This document shows positions 19,401 to 27,845 of a stretch of DNA of 64,000 nucleotides, in pieces; position 1 is the first letter of the stretch, and each line of letters starts with the position of its first letter. The stretch is from IMG/VR virus record IMGVR_UViG_3300005826_000294, positions 237,684-301,683 of that record. The stretch is one strand, 5' to 3'. The DNA comes from a virus. The position numbers and the translations under genes are program-made. Under the pieces are notes generated by a model. That model worked only from the letters and a program-made list of their open reading frames with translations. It had not been told where the DNA came from and made no database searches.

Positions 19401-21132
19401 TTGCTATAGTTTTGAGAGATAATTTAGTATTTTTAGATATATTAATATTAGAAACAGACCTATTTTTATAATACTCTTTACTTATATATCTACTTCTAAT
19501 TGTATACTTATCATTAGCAAATTGACTTAAATCAATAGATTTTGGTTTAATAATTGTTCTTTTAATGGCTGGAGTAAAAAGAAAATCTCCTGCCTCAATT
19601 TCTCCAGCACCAATCCATTTTAAATTATCTCCTCTAATATGATGTGTATAATTTTTATGGGATCCATATAATCTATGAAGTTTTCCCTCCTTTGTTTCCA
19701 TCTTTTTAGAAACCAATAATCTATGATTTTTTGTAAAAACTAATTGCCCACAAGAATATTGGGTAGAAATAGAAACACAATCTTCATCTATATCATATTT
19801 AAATACATCTAATACTTCTTTAATATTTCCAGTATGAGTATATACTTTTTCTCCTATATTAACTTCATTTATATTCTTAAATCCATTTTGAGTTAAAACT
19901 TTTGTTTCTTTTGTTGTACAACCTCTTCCTATTCCAACTAAAATATTATTATTTTTAGCCCAATTAATCATATCTTCTGTAATAAGCATATAAGATGAGA
20001 AATTATTTCCTTCCAAAATCTTTAACTCTTTCTTAATTCTATTCCATCTTTTAGTTCTTTCTTCTTTATTAAAATGACCAAATTTTTTCTTGAACCCCTT
20101 AATAATATGAAATCGCATATATGCTTTATCTTGAGATAAATCTTCTGGTATATTAGATTTTCTCCTCCATTTCATAAATTCTTCAAAATCCTTTTCTTTG
20201 CTGGGATCAAAGATTGGAAGATGATTTTCTTTGGATTCTAAATAATCAGGATTATCACATCTATCAACTATTTTAATAGTATTTAAAACAGCCTCTTCAG
20301 CAACTTCTATACCATGATGTTTTAAAAGAAAATCATAAACCTCATCTCCATCTTTTACATAAAACTCATCAATTCCATATCTATGACGATCTGGATCATC
20401 AACAGGTTTTTTAGAATTTATAGCCATTAACACATCATGAACTTTAGCATCTTCTTTTGTTAAGTAATGAGCATCTGTCGCCACAACTAATGGTAATTCC
20501 AACTCCTTAGACATTTTAATTAAATTATTATTTAATTTTATTTGACTAAAATAATCATCTTTAAGATCATGAGGTTGAATTTCTAAATAAAACCTATCTT
20601 TAAAAATATTTGCTAATTTTGTAGCATACTTTACTGCTTCATCATATTTATCTTCAAATATAAACTTAGCCAGAATTCCATTACCACACGCAGAAGTAGC
20701 GATAATACCTTCATTATATTCTTCCAATACTTCCCAACTTATTCTTGGAAAAACTCTACCCATACTCACAACAAAATGCTGAAATCCAATATAATTAATT
20801 TTTAATAAATTTTTATATCCTTTTTCATTTTGAGATAATAAAACAATATGCTTTCTTTTTTCGGTTCTTTTTCTACCCTTCTTTCCTGCTTCTGGTTCTA
20901 TAATATCATATGAATGAACGAAATATTGTTCGCACCCAGGAATAAACTTAATTCCTGTTCTCTTATATGCCTTATACGCATCAAAATGAGCCGCTAAAGT
21001 CCCATGATCTGTAACTGCTAATGCTTTTTGTCCCTTTAGTTTTACTAAATCAAATAAATCATCTACACTTTGTAAGGCATCAAGCATACTCCCAAAATTA
21101 TTATGAGTATGTAAATGTGCGAAGTCTTTCAT
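16426..21132 (-). CDS. dnaE: DNA polymerase III alpha subunit, intein-containing precursor
   Basis: 1568-residue precursor; about 1130 residues remain after removal of a 438-residue intein, the usual DnaE size. The PHP domain opens the protein (HLHTHNNFG at 6-14, AVTDHGT). The catalytic palm carries D880 and D882 (DLPDIDTDF). The finger and tandem HhH regions follow, and the C-terminus has an OB-like segment (RHVILIEVIIKAFLREFKI). The intein interrupts the GRG|SVGG active-site loop at residues 405-842. It is the replicative polymerase of this genome. No beta clamp or clamp loader is visible in the window. The start overlaps the upstream stop. Confidence 0.95.
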   Translation of the reverse strand: MKDFAHLHTHNNFGSMLDALQSVDDLFDLVKLKGQKALAVTDHGTLAAHFDAYKAYKRTGIKFIPGCEQYFVHSYDIIEPEAGKKGRKRTEKRKHIVLLSQNEKGYKNLLKINYIGFQHFVVSMGRVFPRISWEVLEEYNEGIIATSACGNGILAKFIFEDKYDEAVKYATKLANIFKDRFYLEIQPHDLKDDYFSQIKLNNNLIKMSKELELPLVVATDAHYLTKEDAKVHDVLMAINSKKPVDDPDRHRYGIDEFYVKDGDEVYDFLLKHHGIEVAEEAVLNTIKIVDRCDNPDYLESKENHLPIFDPSKEKDFEEFMKWRRKSNIPEDLSQDKAYMRFHIIKGFKKKFGHFNKEERTKRWNRIKKELKILEGNNFSSYMLITEDMINWAKNNNILVGIGRGCTTKETKVLTQNGFKNINEVNIGEKVYTHTGNIKEVLDVFKYDIDEDCVSISTQYSCGQLVFTKNHRLLVSKKMETKEGKLHRLYGSHKNYTHHIRGDNLKWIGAGEIEAGDFLFTPAIKRTIIKPKSIDLSQFANDKYTIRSRYISKEYYKNRSVSNINISKNTKLSLKTIAKYKRSSIRNEKIYSYLQTLGISYENWTKEKDIVKYKRFIPANKDFYYILGRWIGDGTYKSDKNYSYYISFSCNIKDSGIDRIHNFFDNLGFVCKKYIKGNCVEICIYDKILVNLFNSLFPEYKKTSDTKYLGFFRCLPNTLLRSLIEGLIDSDGYRRGKTSTIITSSNRLMFEIREALIYLNTPSSVIFRKGGEWKVDDKIYNRKDAYSIEFSLNLISNVRKRNIRKDGFFSKVLQVSNVKPNKVFDISVEDDFSYITQNYASHNSVGGSMIAYLLGIHGVDPLDYGLLFERFQNAHKKDLPDIDTDFTSSGRDKVQEYVREKYGRDHCAQVSNINTYTPKNVIPDLVKSMRNVMPGLIPEGTNYVKVAEAIKAAIPEQDKDGKKVKTLERAMELSPILKNFADRCPELMEYADKIVGMPKEYSTHAAGMVVSDIPIFDFAPLRIDKNNEIAVQYEKNRCEEEGLVKMDFLAISTLDIIDESFKNIRNLGIENAPSQMEDIPINDIDTYNMIQKGQTKCVFQLGKSGIMAILCKKIKPNNILDIAIINALGRPAAAAKDGIKGTRDEYIDRRIGKKDITYPHESLSGPLGETYGLAITEEQLMSIAGEVAGWDLNKADKLRKFTKIKGKDPDFALKLEAEFIEGMMQTHKVEYELAKEVWDKYVSGFGGYGFNKSHAVFYSINGYITAYLKCHYPAAFLAAYLKVKTAKGGISRDDEINGAKAECRRLGVTIIPPDINKSKSGYEVLDEKTIVMGLAAIKGMGDKALDEIIKKQPFSSFVDFLYRVDGRIINKSKIEALSKAGCFDSLDVNRKDIHDEGKKVRDKMNTFLRKKIKDGYDVDMVIDEFPFKLSGNEWSKQEKLRYEQEVLGELVSGNINDLFPNFFTKNNITYISRLKNLPNRHVILIEVIIKAFLREFKIKNGRSAGKLMGKYLIEDVMGSDVELTLWPEDYAKYKNHMKIGKPARISCEVSDYNGTKTLILKEVINIYEN
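18607..19920 (-). mobile_element. LAGLIDADG intein within DnaE
   Basis: 438 codons in frame, beginning at Cys405 and ending with SHN before Ser843 of the host protein. Splicing block A starts CTTKETKVL, block B holds TKNHRLLV, and block F has VFDISVEDDFSYI; block G is NYASHN followed by Ser. Two LAGLIDADG motifs lie between them (LGRWIGDGT and LIEGLIDSDG), so the homing endonuclease looks intact. The insertion is in the most conserved polymerase loop, the usual choice for inteins. All splicing residues appear present, so it should be active. Confidence 0.95.
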
Positions 21133-21443
21133 TATTTTCCCCTTAAACTTTCTAAATATTGAATTAAAGCGTCTTCAAATATGTTAAGAATTTCTTTTGA
21201 TTCTTTTTTAATAGTAAATCTAATTTCTTTTAATCTTCTAACTCCTGTTATTGAGAAATTTTCATTTTCAATTCTTAATATTGATGTTTGTTTGAAATTA
21301 AATGCAGGCTCACCCATAGAACTAAGAAACTGAATTATTGTTTCATCTAACCTATTTGGAATAGTATAAATAAAAGCTTTTTGCCCACATTTACAATTTT
21401 GGGTTTGCCTGCATTTAACATCATATTGCTGAAGTTTATTCAT
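21132..21443 (-). CDS. Hypothetical protein
   Basis: 103 residues, unrecognised. The N-terminus has three cysteines (C10, C17 and C19, in KCRQTQNCKCGQK). The C-terminus contains alternating strands and a helix (FEDALIQYLESL). It is coupled to dnaE by single-base overlap and to the upstream gene in the same way, so it is probably co-translated with the polymerase. Confidence 0.6.
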   Translation of the reverse strand: MNKLQQYDVKCRQTQNCKCGQKAFIYTIPNRLDETIIQFLSSMGEPAFNFKQTSILRIENENFSITGVRRLKEIRFTIKKESKEILNIFEDALIQYLESLRGK

Positions 21444-21829
21444 TAATCAGGTCTCTGCATCGTTAATTCTACAAGACTTTGCTCTCCTTCAGCGGCAGCA
21501 TGCGTTCCTAGTGCTCCAAGAACAGCAATTCCTACATCAGAGGTTAAAGCCTCCAAAACAAGTTTGATTTTATCCTGCTTTACAACAAAATTAGATACAG
21601 TGAATTCATATGATGTTGATTGTTCCGCATCTTCCGAATTTCGCAAAGCAACCCCAACAGATGATGTGTCGGCCGCCGTTGAATGTAATTCCAATGATTC
21701 TAAAACATCAGCTATATCTCCATCACCAGCTCTAATATCATCCTTATCTCCAGATAAAACTACTTTTACACTATCATTTTTACCAGTAAAACTTACTACT
21801 CCAAATCCTTGAACTACTCTTACTGTCAT
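21443..21829 (-). CDS. Hypothetical protein of unusually Ala/Val/Asp-rich composition
   Basis: 128 residues, beta-rich and rich in Ala, Ser, Val and Asp, with few of the Lys/Asn/Ile residues that dominate neighbouring proteins. That composition suggests either an abundant, stable protein (perhaps a small virion or coat component) or more recent transfer. It lies directly downstream of trigger factor with GGAGAA ahead of its ATG. No family recognised. Confidence 0.55.
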   Translation of the reverse strand: MTVRVVQGFGVVSFTGKNDSVKVVLSGDKDDIRAGDGDIADVLESLELHSTAADTSSVGVALRNSEDAEQSTSYEFTVSNFVVKQDKIKLVLEALTSDVGIAVLGALGTHAAAEGEQSLVELTMQRPD

Positions 21830-21830
21830 C

Positions 21831-23159
21831 TTATTCTCCTTCTTCTAATGGATTCTCTGGAATCTCATATGTTTCATTTATCTGCTCTTCTACTTCTTCT
21901 GTAATTTGAGCTTGACTAATAATAAAATCTAATACTTTTCTATGTTTAACTAAACCTAAAACTCCATCAAGCATATTTTTTTCTTTTAAATCTTTCTTTA
22001 ATACTAATGGGCTTACTTGTTTGATCTTTGCTTCTCTCGCCAACCAATCTTCAAACTCTTCTTTAGTTACTTTAAGATTAGGTTCAGCATCATATATAGC
22101 TTCAAGCATAAATGTTCTTCTAACATTTCTTTCTGCCATGTCATGAATATGTGCTTTTATTCCCTCATCAATATTTCCCTGAAGACCTAATTGAGATGTA
22201 AGATACTTTGCCTCATCTAAAACCCAATCAGAAGGAACTTCAAAACTATGTGATTCTAATAATTTAGAAATTATTTCTTCTTCAATAGATTGTTGTTCTT
22301 TTGTTGAAGCCTCATAATCCGCTCTTTTTGTAAAAGCATTCATAAGATCTTCAAGAGACGGTGCCTGCATAGCAACAACCAGATCTTCTTCTGTTGGATG
22401 AACTCTTTCAAAAATAGATTTAATAGTAGCCTCTACACGAGCAGATTTTCCACCATAAGTTTCATTATTTTCTGGAAGAACAATATTTTCTACAAAACTA
22501 TCACCTACTTTTTTCCCAACAAGATTCTCCCCAAATGGAGGTTCTTGATCTTTATTAATAATAAAACTATTATCTTTTCCCTCCGAAATTTTCTCTTCAT
22601 CCTCTCCTATCGCAATAAAATCTAAATTTACTAGAGATCCAATTTTTACCTCATCTGTTGGAATTTCTAACATATGCTCATGTTTAGCATTTTCAATCAA
22701 TCTCTCTCGTATCTCATCTCTATTAATATTTGGTTTTTTAAGTTTTAAACCCACATATCCTGAAGCCTCAATGGTAGGTCTAACCTCTAAAGTAATATCA
22801 CAAGTAAATGTTCCATCAAAATGAAATTCCGCATTGTCTGGTTTTGGTTCTCCAAGTGGTTGTATTTTTTGCTCAAAACAACCATGTAAAAAACCTTCTT
22901 GAACTAACATAGAAGATGCTGATTTTTCAATTTCTTCAGCACAATAATTTTGTACTAATTGTTTTGGAGCTTTTCCTCTTCTAAATCCTTTAATATGTGC
23001 TCTTTTCCCAACCAATTCACAAGATTTTTCTAAAGCCATTTGAACTGCTATAGTATCATATGTAACATGAAGTTTTCGTTTTAGATCTCCTAAATCTTCC
23101 ATTGTTACAATATGATGCCATTCTTCTTTTACATCTTGTTCAATATTTTTTTCTACCAT
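21831..23159 (-). CDS. tig: Trigger factor, ribosome-associated chaperone
   Basis: 442 residues, the usual bacterial length. The ribosome-binding signature is GFRRGKAP at residues 58-65. The FKBP-like peptidyl-prolyl isomerase domain spans roughly 165-255 (VKIGSLVNLDFIAIG, PPFGENLVGKKVGD). The helical C-terminal chaperone domain follows, and the last ~20 residues are acidic. It should bind ribosomes at the exit tunnel and help fold nascent, perhaps phage, proteins. All three domains are present. It is one of several translation-associated genes here (DnaJ, tmRNA, EF-Ts, Pth2). Confidence 0.92.
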   Translation of the reverse strand: MVEKNIEQDVKEEWHHIVTMEDLGDLKRKLHVTYDTIAVQMALEKSCELVGKRAHIKGFRRGKAPKQLVQNYCAEEIEKSASSMLVQEGFLHGCFEQKIQPLGEPKPDNAEFHFDGTFTCDITLEVRPTIEASGYVGLKLKKPNINRDEIRERLIENAKHEHMLEIPTDEVKIGSLVNLDFIAIGEDEEKISEGKDNSFIINKDQEPPFGENLVGKKVGDSFVENIVLPENNETYGGKSARVEATIKSIFERVHPTEEDLVVAMQAPSLEDLMNAFTKRADYEASTKEQQSIEEEIISKLLESHSFEVPSDWVLDEAKYLTSQLGLQGNIDEGIKAHIHDMAERNVRRTFMLEAIYDAEPNLKVTKEEFEDWLAREAKIKQVSPLVLKKDLKEKNMLDGVLGLVKHRKVLDFIISQAQITEEVEEQINETYEIPENPLEEGE

Positions 23160-23168
23160 TATAACTCC

Positions 23169-24998
23169 CTATAATAAAACGGTAATACCAGTTTCTTTTC
23201 TGGCTTTTTTAACTTTTTGTTTCCAAAATTTCCAAAATGCTTGATCTGAGTTTCCTGTTTCTTCTTCCTCTAAAATCTTATCTATAATATTAAGACTAGA
23301 TCTTAAACGTAAGATCCTTTGTATTGGTGAATGTGTATGATGCCCAGACATTACTATTGCTTCTACAAATACTTCATCTCCAACTTTTAAATTTGTTTGT
23401 TTCAATTTTATCGCATTCCATTCAATATAATCTACATCATTTATAAATTCAACTCCATTTTTTTTAATTGAATAAACTCTAACCAATCTTGGTTTGTTTT
23501 TAGAATTTTTTTGTTTAATTGATGTATTATTCAATATTGTATATTTCTCATCAACAATAGAATAAAATTCCGTTTTTGGACCATCGGTAAATTTCGGTTT
23601 ACGGCAAAACCACCCGAAATCTTTAAGAAATTTTATTTTTGGATCTAATTTTGTAAATTCTTTAATATTATTCTCTAATAATCTCATCCATTCATAAAAT
23701 ATCGTTTGATGAACGGAAACTTCTTCTCCTCTTGTATTTTTGTCTGTCTTATAATTAAAAAAATAATTATTAGCGTCTTGATTATATTTAATTATCCAAT
23801 TTATAACACTAATTAGAAAATACCAATAAACTAAACCAGATGTGTTTTTTTGTGTTTTAGATAATTGTATTATAATTTCATCAATTAATAAATTTAATTT
23901 TTGTTTTATATAAATATCATCAAAATATGGTTTATCTACGATTTGATTTTTTAATGTATCATTTGATCTAAATATATTGTCATCTAATATTAAATCTTCT
24001 TTAATAGTCCATATCCTAACTGAAGGTAATCCTGTAAACAATCCGGACTTTTCTTTAAATCCTGATTGTTTTTTAATTGCCATTCTTGGCGTAAATTTAG
24101 TTTCGCAATATGGACAGGTCAAGTATAAATCCAACATAGAATTTGGAGGTTTTTTAAAAGATTGAATACTTTTAGGAACAAACAAATTTATTGAACAATG
24201 TTTTTCAAAACAAGATATAGGAATAAACTTTCCTAAACAATTGTTAGATGGACAAATACAAGTTATTCCTATAAAACTTTCAAAAATCTTTCTTTTTTTA
24301 TAAAGTTTATAAATTTTTATATCTTTTAATGCTTCTTTTTCAAGATTTTCTGTTGCTATTTTACATCTGGGACAAGAATAAATATTATTAGAATATTTCA
24401 ATAACCGAACTTTAACTGATGGTTTTAATGATAAACAATAAGGACAGGCTAATATATTTTTAGATTTATAACCCATATCTAATCCCACTTCTCTAATAAA
24501 TTCATTTTTAAGAGAATTAACTATATATCCACTTAATTGTTTTATTTCTCCATCACACCAATCTCTTTTAAAATATTTATATAGAACTATATATGTTTTT
24601 TCTACAATTTTAGCAATTCTGGATTTTCCATAAGAAGTGGATTCAATATTATTTTTTTCAACATCATAAAATAATGGAAAGGGAGCCCCTCGTGAAATAG
24701 AATTACTATATTTTACTCTATCAAACCATGTTTTTCCAAAAAATATTACAGCATGAGGAAGAATCCATTGTTCAAAAAGATCATTTCTATTTAATATTTC
24801 ATTCCAATTTTCAGGATTTCCAACAATATTATTAAAAGATATTGAATCTTTTATATTAGAAAAAACCCCTAGATTTTCCACTTCTTGGGGTTCAGGCCAA
24901 CTTCCATTAAACAATTTTTGTTTTGAATTCTCAGAAATTAGTTCTAAAGGACTTATTTGATTGGAATGTTCAGCGAACTTTCTTGTTTCATATTTCAT
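23169..24998 (-). CDS. Unknown 609-residue multi-zinc-site protein
   Basis: I do not recognise this protein. The first ~170 residues look alpha/beta. Then come several Cys clusters: CPYC at 185 with CPRC at 209 (a zinc ribbon), a set around 247-268 (C247, C249, C254, C263, C268), and CPYC at 295. The region 370-470 is helical. A possible small beta-barrel sits near the C-terminus (LKVGDEVFVEAIVMSG), followed by a charged helical tail. It lies between trigger factor and the sigma factor, only three bases from the latter stop. A nucleic-acid or transcription role is plausible but unproven. Confidence 0.7.
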   Translation of the reverse strand: MKYETRKFAEHSNQISPLELISENSKQKLFNGSWPEPQEVENLGVFSNIKDSISFNNIVGNPENWNEILNRNDLFEQWILPHAVIFFGKTWFDRVKYSNSISRGAPFPLFYDVEKNNIESTSYGKSRIAKIVEKTYIVLYKYFKRDWCDGEIKQLSGYIVNSLKNEFIREVGLDMGYKSKNILACPYCLSLKPSVKVRLLKYSNNIYSCPRCKIATENLEKEALKDIKIYKLYKKRKIFESFIGITCICPSNNCLGKFIPISCFEKHCSINLFVPKSIQSFKKPPNSMLDLYLTCPYCETKFTPRMAIKKQSGFKEKSGLFTGLPSVRIWTIKEDLILDDNIFRSNDTLKNQIVDKPYFDDIYIKQKLNLLIDEIIIQLSKTQKNTSGLVYWYFLISVINWIIKYNQDANNYFFNYKTDKNTRGEEVSVHQTIFYEWMRLLENNIKEFTKLDPKIKFLKDFGWFCRKPKFTDGPKTEFYSIVDEKYTILNNTSIKQKNSKNKPRLVRVYSIKKNGVEFINDVDYIEWNAIKLKQTNLKVGDEVFVEAIVMSGHHTHSPIQRILRLRSSLNIIDKILEEEETGNSDQAFWKFWKQKVKKARKETGITVLL

Positions 24999-25001
24999 GT
25001 C

Positions 25002-25544
25002 TTACCTTAATTCTTTAGCCTTCAACAGTTTTTTACGAATAGCTCTGGTCAAACCCCATGGCGTCATTCCCTCATCTTTCGCAACATCGGAAATTTTATC
25101 TCCACCTATAAAAACCCTAAATATAGCACGACGCCATTTATTATCCCAATTTTGTATTCTTTTAAGAAGATCTATTTTTTCTATAGGATCATAATAAAAA
25201 TCACGATAATCATTATATGAGATATATTTATTTTTTAAAGGATCTTTTTTACGATAATTATCTATTAAACGATTTTTAACAGATCTATATAAAAAAGTAG
25301 ATAACGATGCCCCTTTATTAGGATTATATTTTGATATTCCTTCCAAAATATAAACATATATATCTTGTTTTATGTCTTCTTTATTATAACAAGAGCTAAA
25401 ACGCATTAATATATTAATATACGATTCCATTAGTTCAATAACTTTATGAAACCCTGTTCCATCGGCAGTGTCTATAAATACATTCTGATTTTTTACAACA
25501 ACAAAACCAGAAAATCTTTTTTTCTTACTATTAATCGTTCTCAT
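25002..25544 (-). CDS. Phage sigma-70-family transcription factor
   Basis: 180 residues. Region 2 is visible at about 55-100 (DIKQDIYVYILEGISKYNP and FLYRSVKNRLIDNYRKKD). A region-4-like HTH lies at the C-terminus (KISDVAKDEGMTPWGLTRAI). The small size and lack of regions 1 and 3 resemble compact phage or ECF-type sigma factors such as T4 gp55. It probably redirects host RNA polymerase to phage promoters. The TATA-like words listed elsewhere in this window are candidate targets, by inference only. Confidence 0.8.
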   Translation of the reverse strand: MRTINSKKKRFSGFVVVKNQNVFIDTADGTGFHKVIELMESYINILMRFSSCYNKEDIKQDIYVYILEGISKYNPNKGASLSTFLYRSVKNRLIDNYRKKDPLKNKYISYNDYRDFYYDPIEKIDLLKRIQNWDNKWRRAIFRVFIGGDKISDVAKDEGMTPWGLTRAIRKKLLKAKELR

Positions 25545-25552
25545 TCATTCCC

Positions 25553-26302
25553 CTACCAAGTGGTTAAACAGGGATCCTTAAAATCACACCAATCACATAA
25601 TTTAGAATATTTAGGAATCCACTTTCCTTCTTCTATGATACTATCGGCATATCTTATAAGTTTTTTCTTACATTTTTCCACATCATCTTTATTAAGATCA
25701 TATGGAACAAGTTTTCCACCGAAACGCATCATAATATAAGATGCACGAAAACGATCTATGTCTTTATATTTATTTAATAAATGAATACCATATACTTGAA
25801 GTTGAAATGGTTCCATATATTTAAGACTTTTATTTGTCTTATAATCTTTAATATGATATAATCCATCTTCATCTAAATCCAATCTATCAACAAAACCTTT
25901 AATATTATATTTATCATTTAAAGAAATATCAAAATCTTCTTCTAAACAGATTACTTCAGAACCAATTCCTTCTGTTTCCATTCTGTTTAAATATTCTATA
26001 AGTAAATCTCTGGCTTCTAATAACACTGAATTAGCAAGAGGTTTGTTTTTTTCCATATCTTTTCTTTGAGTTTTAAAAGATTTTTTCATTAATTTTTTAA
26101 GATTTTTATCTTCTCCATCTTTCTTAAATCCTTTATGAAAATATTCTAAAGCTCCATGGACGAGAGTTCCCAAATCAAAATGTGCCCATTCTTTTCTAGG
26201 CAATTTCTCAACATAATTATAATAATATTTTCTTGGACATTGTTGGTAGGTCTTCACTCTAGACGCAGAAAGGGTTAATATACTATCTTTTTTTTCTATC
26301 AT
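25553..26302 (-). CDS. Cas4/RecB-like PD-(D/E)XK exonuclease with iron-sulfur cysteines
   Basis: 249 residues. The nuclease core has GTLVHGALEYF, a conserved Asp in FVDRLDLDEDG, and IKDYKTNK as the (D/E)XK strand, followed by QLQVYG. One Cys near the N-terminus (QCPRKYYYNYV) and three at the C-terminus (CDWCDFKDPC) match the four ligands of a 4Fe-4S cluster in AddB, Cas4 and related nucleases. It probably resects or processes DNA ends with the recombination genes. No CRISPR array is present, so a CRISPR role is unlikely. Confidence 0.85.
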   Translation of the reverse strand: MIEKKDSILTLSASRVKTYQQCPRKYYYNYVEKLPRKEWAHFDLGTLVHGALEYFHKGFKKDGEDKNLKKLMKKSFKTQRKDMEKNKPLANSVLLEARDLLIEYLNRMETEGIGSEVICLEEDFDISLNDKYNIKGFVDRLDLDEDGLYHIKDYKTNKSLKYMEPFQLQVYGIHLLNKYKDIDRFRASYIMMRFGGKLVPYDLNKDDVEKCKKKLIRYADSIIEEGKWIPKYSKLCDWCDFKDPCLTTW

Positions 26303-26309
26303 AATTATC

Positions 26310-27206
26310 CTAAATCATTGATCTTTTATTATATATCCATTTAAATACCAAAGGCGGACCGAATTCTCTTCTATCACCAATTCCTTTAGGTATTATATTT
26401 GGATCAAATCTTTGAACACTTTTAATCCATCTCGTTTCATTATGATCAAAATAATAAGCACATGCCAAACCATATCCATCTTTTATTGTATAAAAGGTCC
26501 TAACATGACCCCCAGATATATATGGAGTTGGTTCATAAAGAGATTTTCCATTAAGATATTTAGTCATATCCATTGTATTACCATATGGTCTATTAATAAT
26601 ATAAACAGACTGATCTTCATATCCTTCTTTTCCATCTATTACAATATATAATGATCTTGGATTAAAATATACATTTTTATTATTTGGAGAACTTGCTTGA
26701 TGACTTATTTCAGGTCTTCCTCCAATTACTAAACCATTTATAATTGCTGTTCCTCTTCCTTCACCATTTGGACCACTTCTTGAATCTTGTATTTCTAAAT
26801 CATTAAGTTCATAATCAGAATATCTTGCTGGAACATCTACAACTAAATTATTATTTGGTTTATATCCATCTAAAAGAACAGATGCTACATTATAAGCATC
26901 AACAGCAATACCAAGTCCATAACCATCTATTCTTCTAGGATATGTTAAATCTGAAGAATCTGTGCTAAAAGTTATATCTAAATTTCCATAATCTGTCCCA
27001 CTGATTGCCCAAACTCTTAATCTTGTAGATGTTTCAGTCGGCATAAGTATAGCAGACGTATATACTCTAGATAAAACACTTGGAGCACTACCATCTAATG
27101 TATAAAATATTGTAGCAGGAATATTGGTAGACAAAGATACTTGGAATGGAATTCCAGAAATCAGTTGAGGCCCAAGTCCTGTAGCGGTGATGGTAATTAC
27201 AGCCAT
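26310..27206 (-). CDS. Virion/tail protein with a chitobiase-type domain
   Basis: 298 residues, beta-rich. Residues ~15-70 (IFYTLDGSAPSVLS, YTSAI, TRLRVWAIS) match the chitobiase/beta-hexosaminidase C-terminal Ig-like module, known in phage tail and baseplate proteins. The remainder contains repeated glycine-aspartate-tyrosine (DGYG) and proline-rich stretches typical of receptor-binding or whisker proteins. AAAGGA precedes the ATG. It is an isolated structural gene among DNA-metabolism genes. Confidence 0.7.
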   Translation of the reverse strand: MAVITITATGLGPQLISGIPFQVSLSTNIPATIFYTLDGSAPSVLSRVYTSAILMPTETSTRLRVWAISGTDYGNLDITFSTDSSDLTYPRRIDGYGLGIAVDAYNVASVLLDGYKPNNNLVVDVPARYSDYELNDLEIQDSRSGPNGEGRGTAIINGLVIGGRPEISHQASSPNNKNVYFNPRSLYIVIDGKEGYEDQSVYIINRPYGNTMDMTKYLNGKSLYEPTPYISGGHVRTFYTIKDGYGLACAYYFDHNETRWIKSVQRFDPNIIPKGIGDRREFGPPLVFKWIYNKRSMI

Positions 27207-27256
27207 TATTTATCCTTTGGAGCAGATCTATAAAGTAAATCTACTAAAAAATTTTA

Positions 27257-27808
27257 TTACGTATTAAATCGTTCATAAAATTCTTTAAAGCCTTCTCTAG
27301 CGTTTTCCAATGTATCAAAAACATTATCAAATTTAAAAAATGTTCTTCTATATATCTGTAAACAATTATGTATTTTTCTATTAAGAATTCTTGTTTCTGG
27401 AAAATATTTATCAAAGTCTTTATAATAAAGTTTATGATTTCTTGAAACTATTATTATTTTAGGTTTTGTTGCTATAATAGAATCTAATTCATCTTCCGTC
27501 CTAATATCTGTAATCACTGAATTTTCATATTTATTAGCTTTATCTAAAACTTTATTAATAAAATATAAATTACCTTTTTTTTCCTTGACTTTATCGCTAA
27601 ATTCCCATAATTCTTTACGAATTCTATTTTCTTCTGGTGTTCCTCTACAAGATTTAAAATATTCCTCAGTAATACCAGACTCAGAATAATAACATCTTTT
27701 TATTTCATCAGCAAAAGCAAATCTAATAAAACCATATTTAGTTATTAAAACATGCGATACAACATCATCTTTTCCAGCTTCTGGTTCTCCTATTAATCCT
27801 ATCTTCAC
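27257..27808 (-). CDS. Deoxynucleoside monophosphate kinase-like P-loop protein
   Basis: 183 residues. The N-terminus is a P-loop (GLIGEPEAGKDDV). FAFADEIKR and VITDIRTEDEL follow, a layout like T4 gp1 and related dNMP kinases, which convert dNMPs to dNDPs. It starts with GTG, and AGGAG six bases upstream supports this. It fits the nucleotide-supply genes elsewhere in the window. An uncharacterised P-loop kinase of other specificity cannot be excluded. Confidence 0.65.
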   Translation of the reverse strand: MKIGLIGEPEAGKDDVVSHVLITKYGFIRFAFADEIKRCYYSESGITEEYFKSCRGTPEENRIRKELWEFSDKVKEKKGNLYFINKVLDKANKYENSVITDIRTEDELDSIIATKPKIIIVSRNHKLYYKDFDKYFPETRILNRKIHNCLQIYRRTFFKFDNVFDTLENAREGFKEFYERFNT

Positions 27809-27845
27809 AACAAACTCCTTTAAATATGGTAAAATTGATAGTTTT

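Noticed and set aside
25553-26302. Cas4-like nuclease as evidence of a CRISPR system
   Set aside because: No cas1, cas2, effector gene or array is in the window. Fe-S nucleases of this kind are common in phage recombination.
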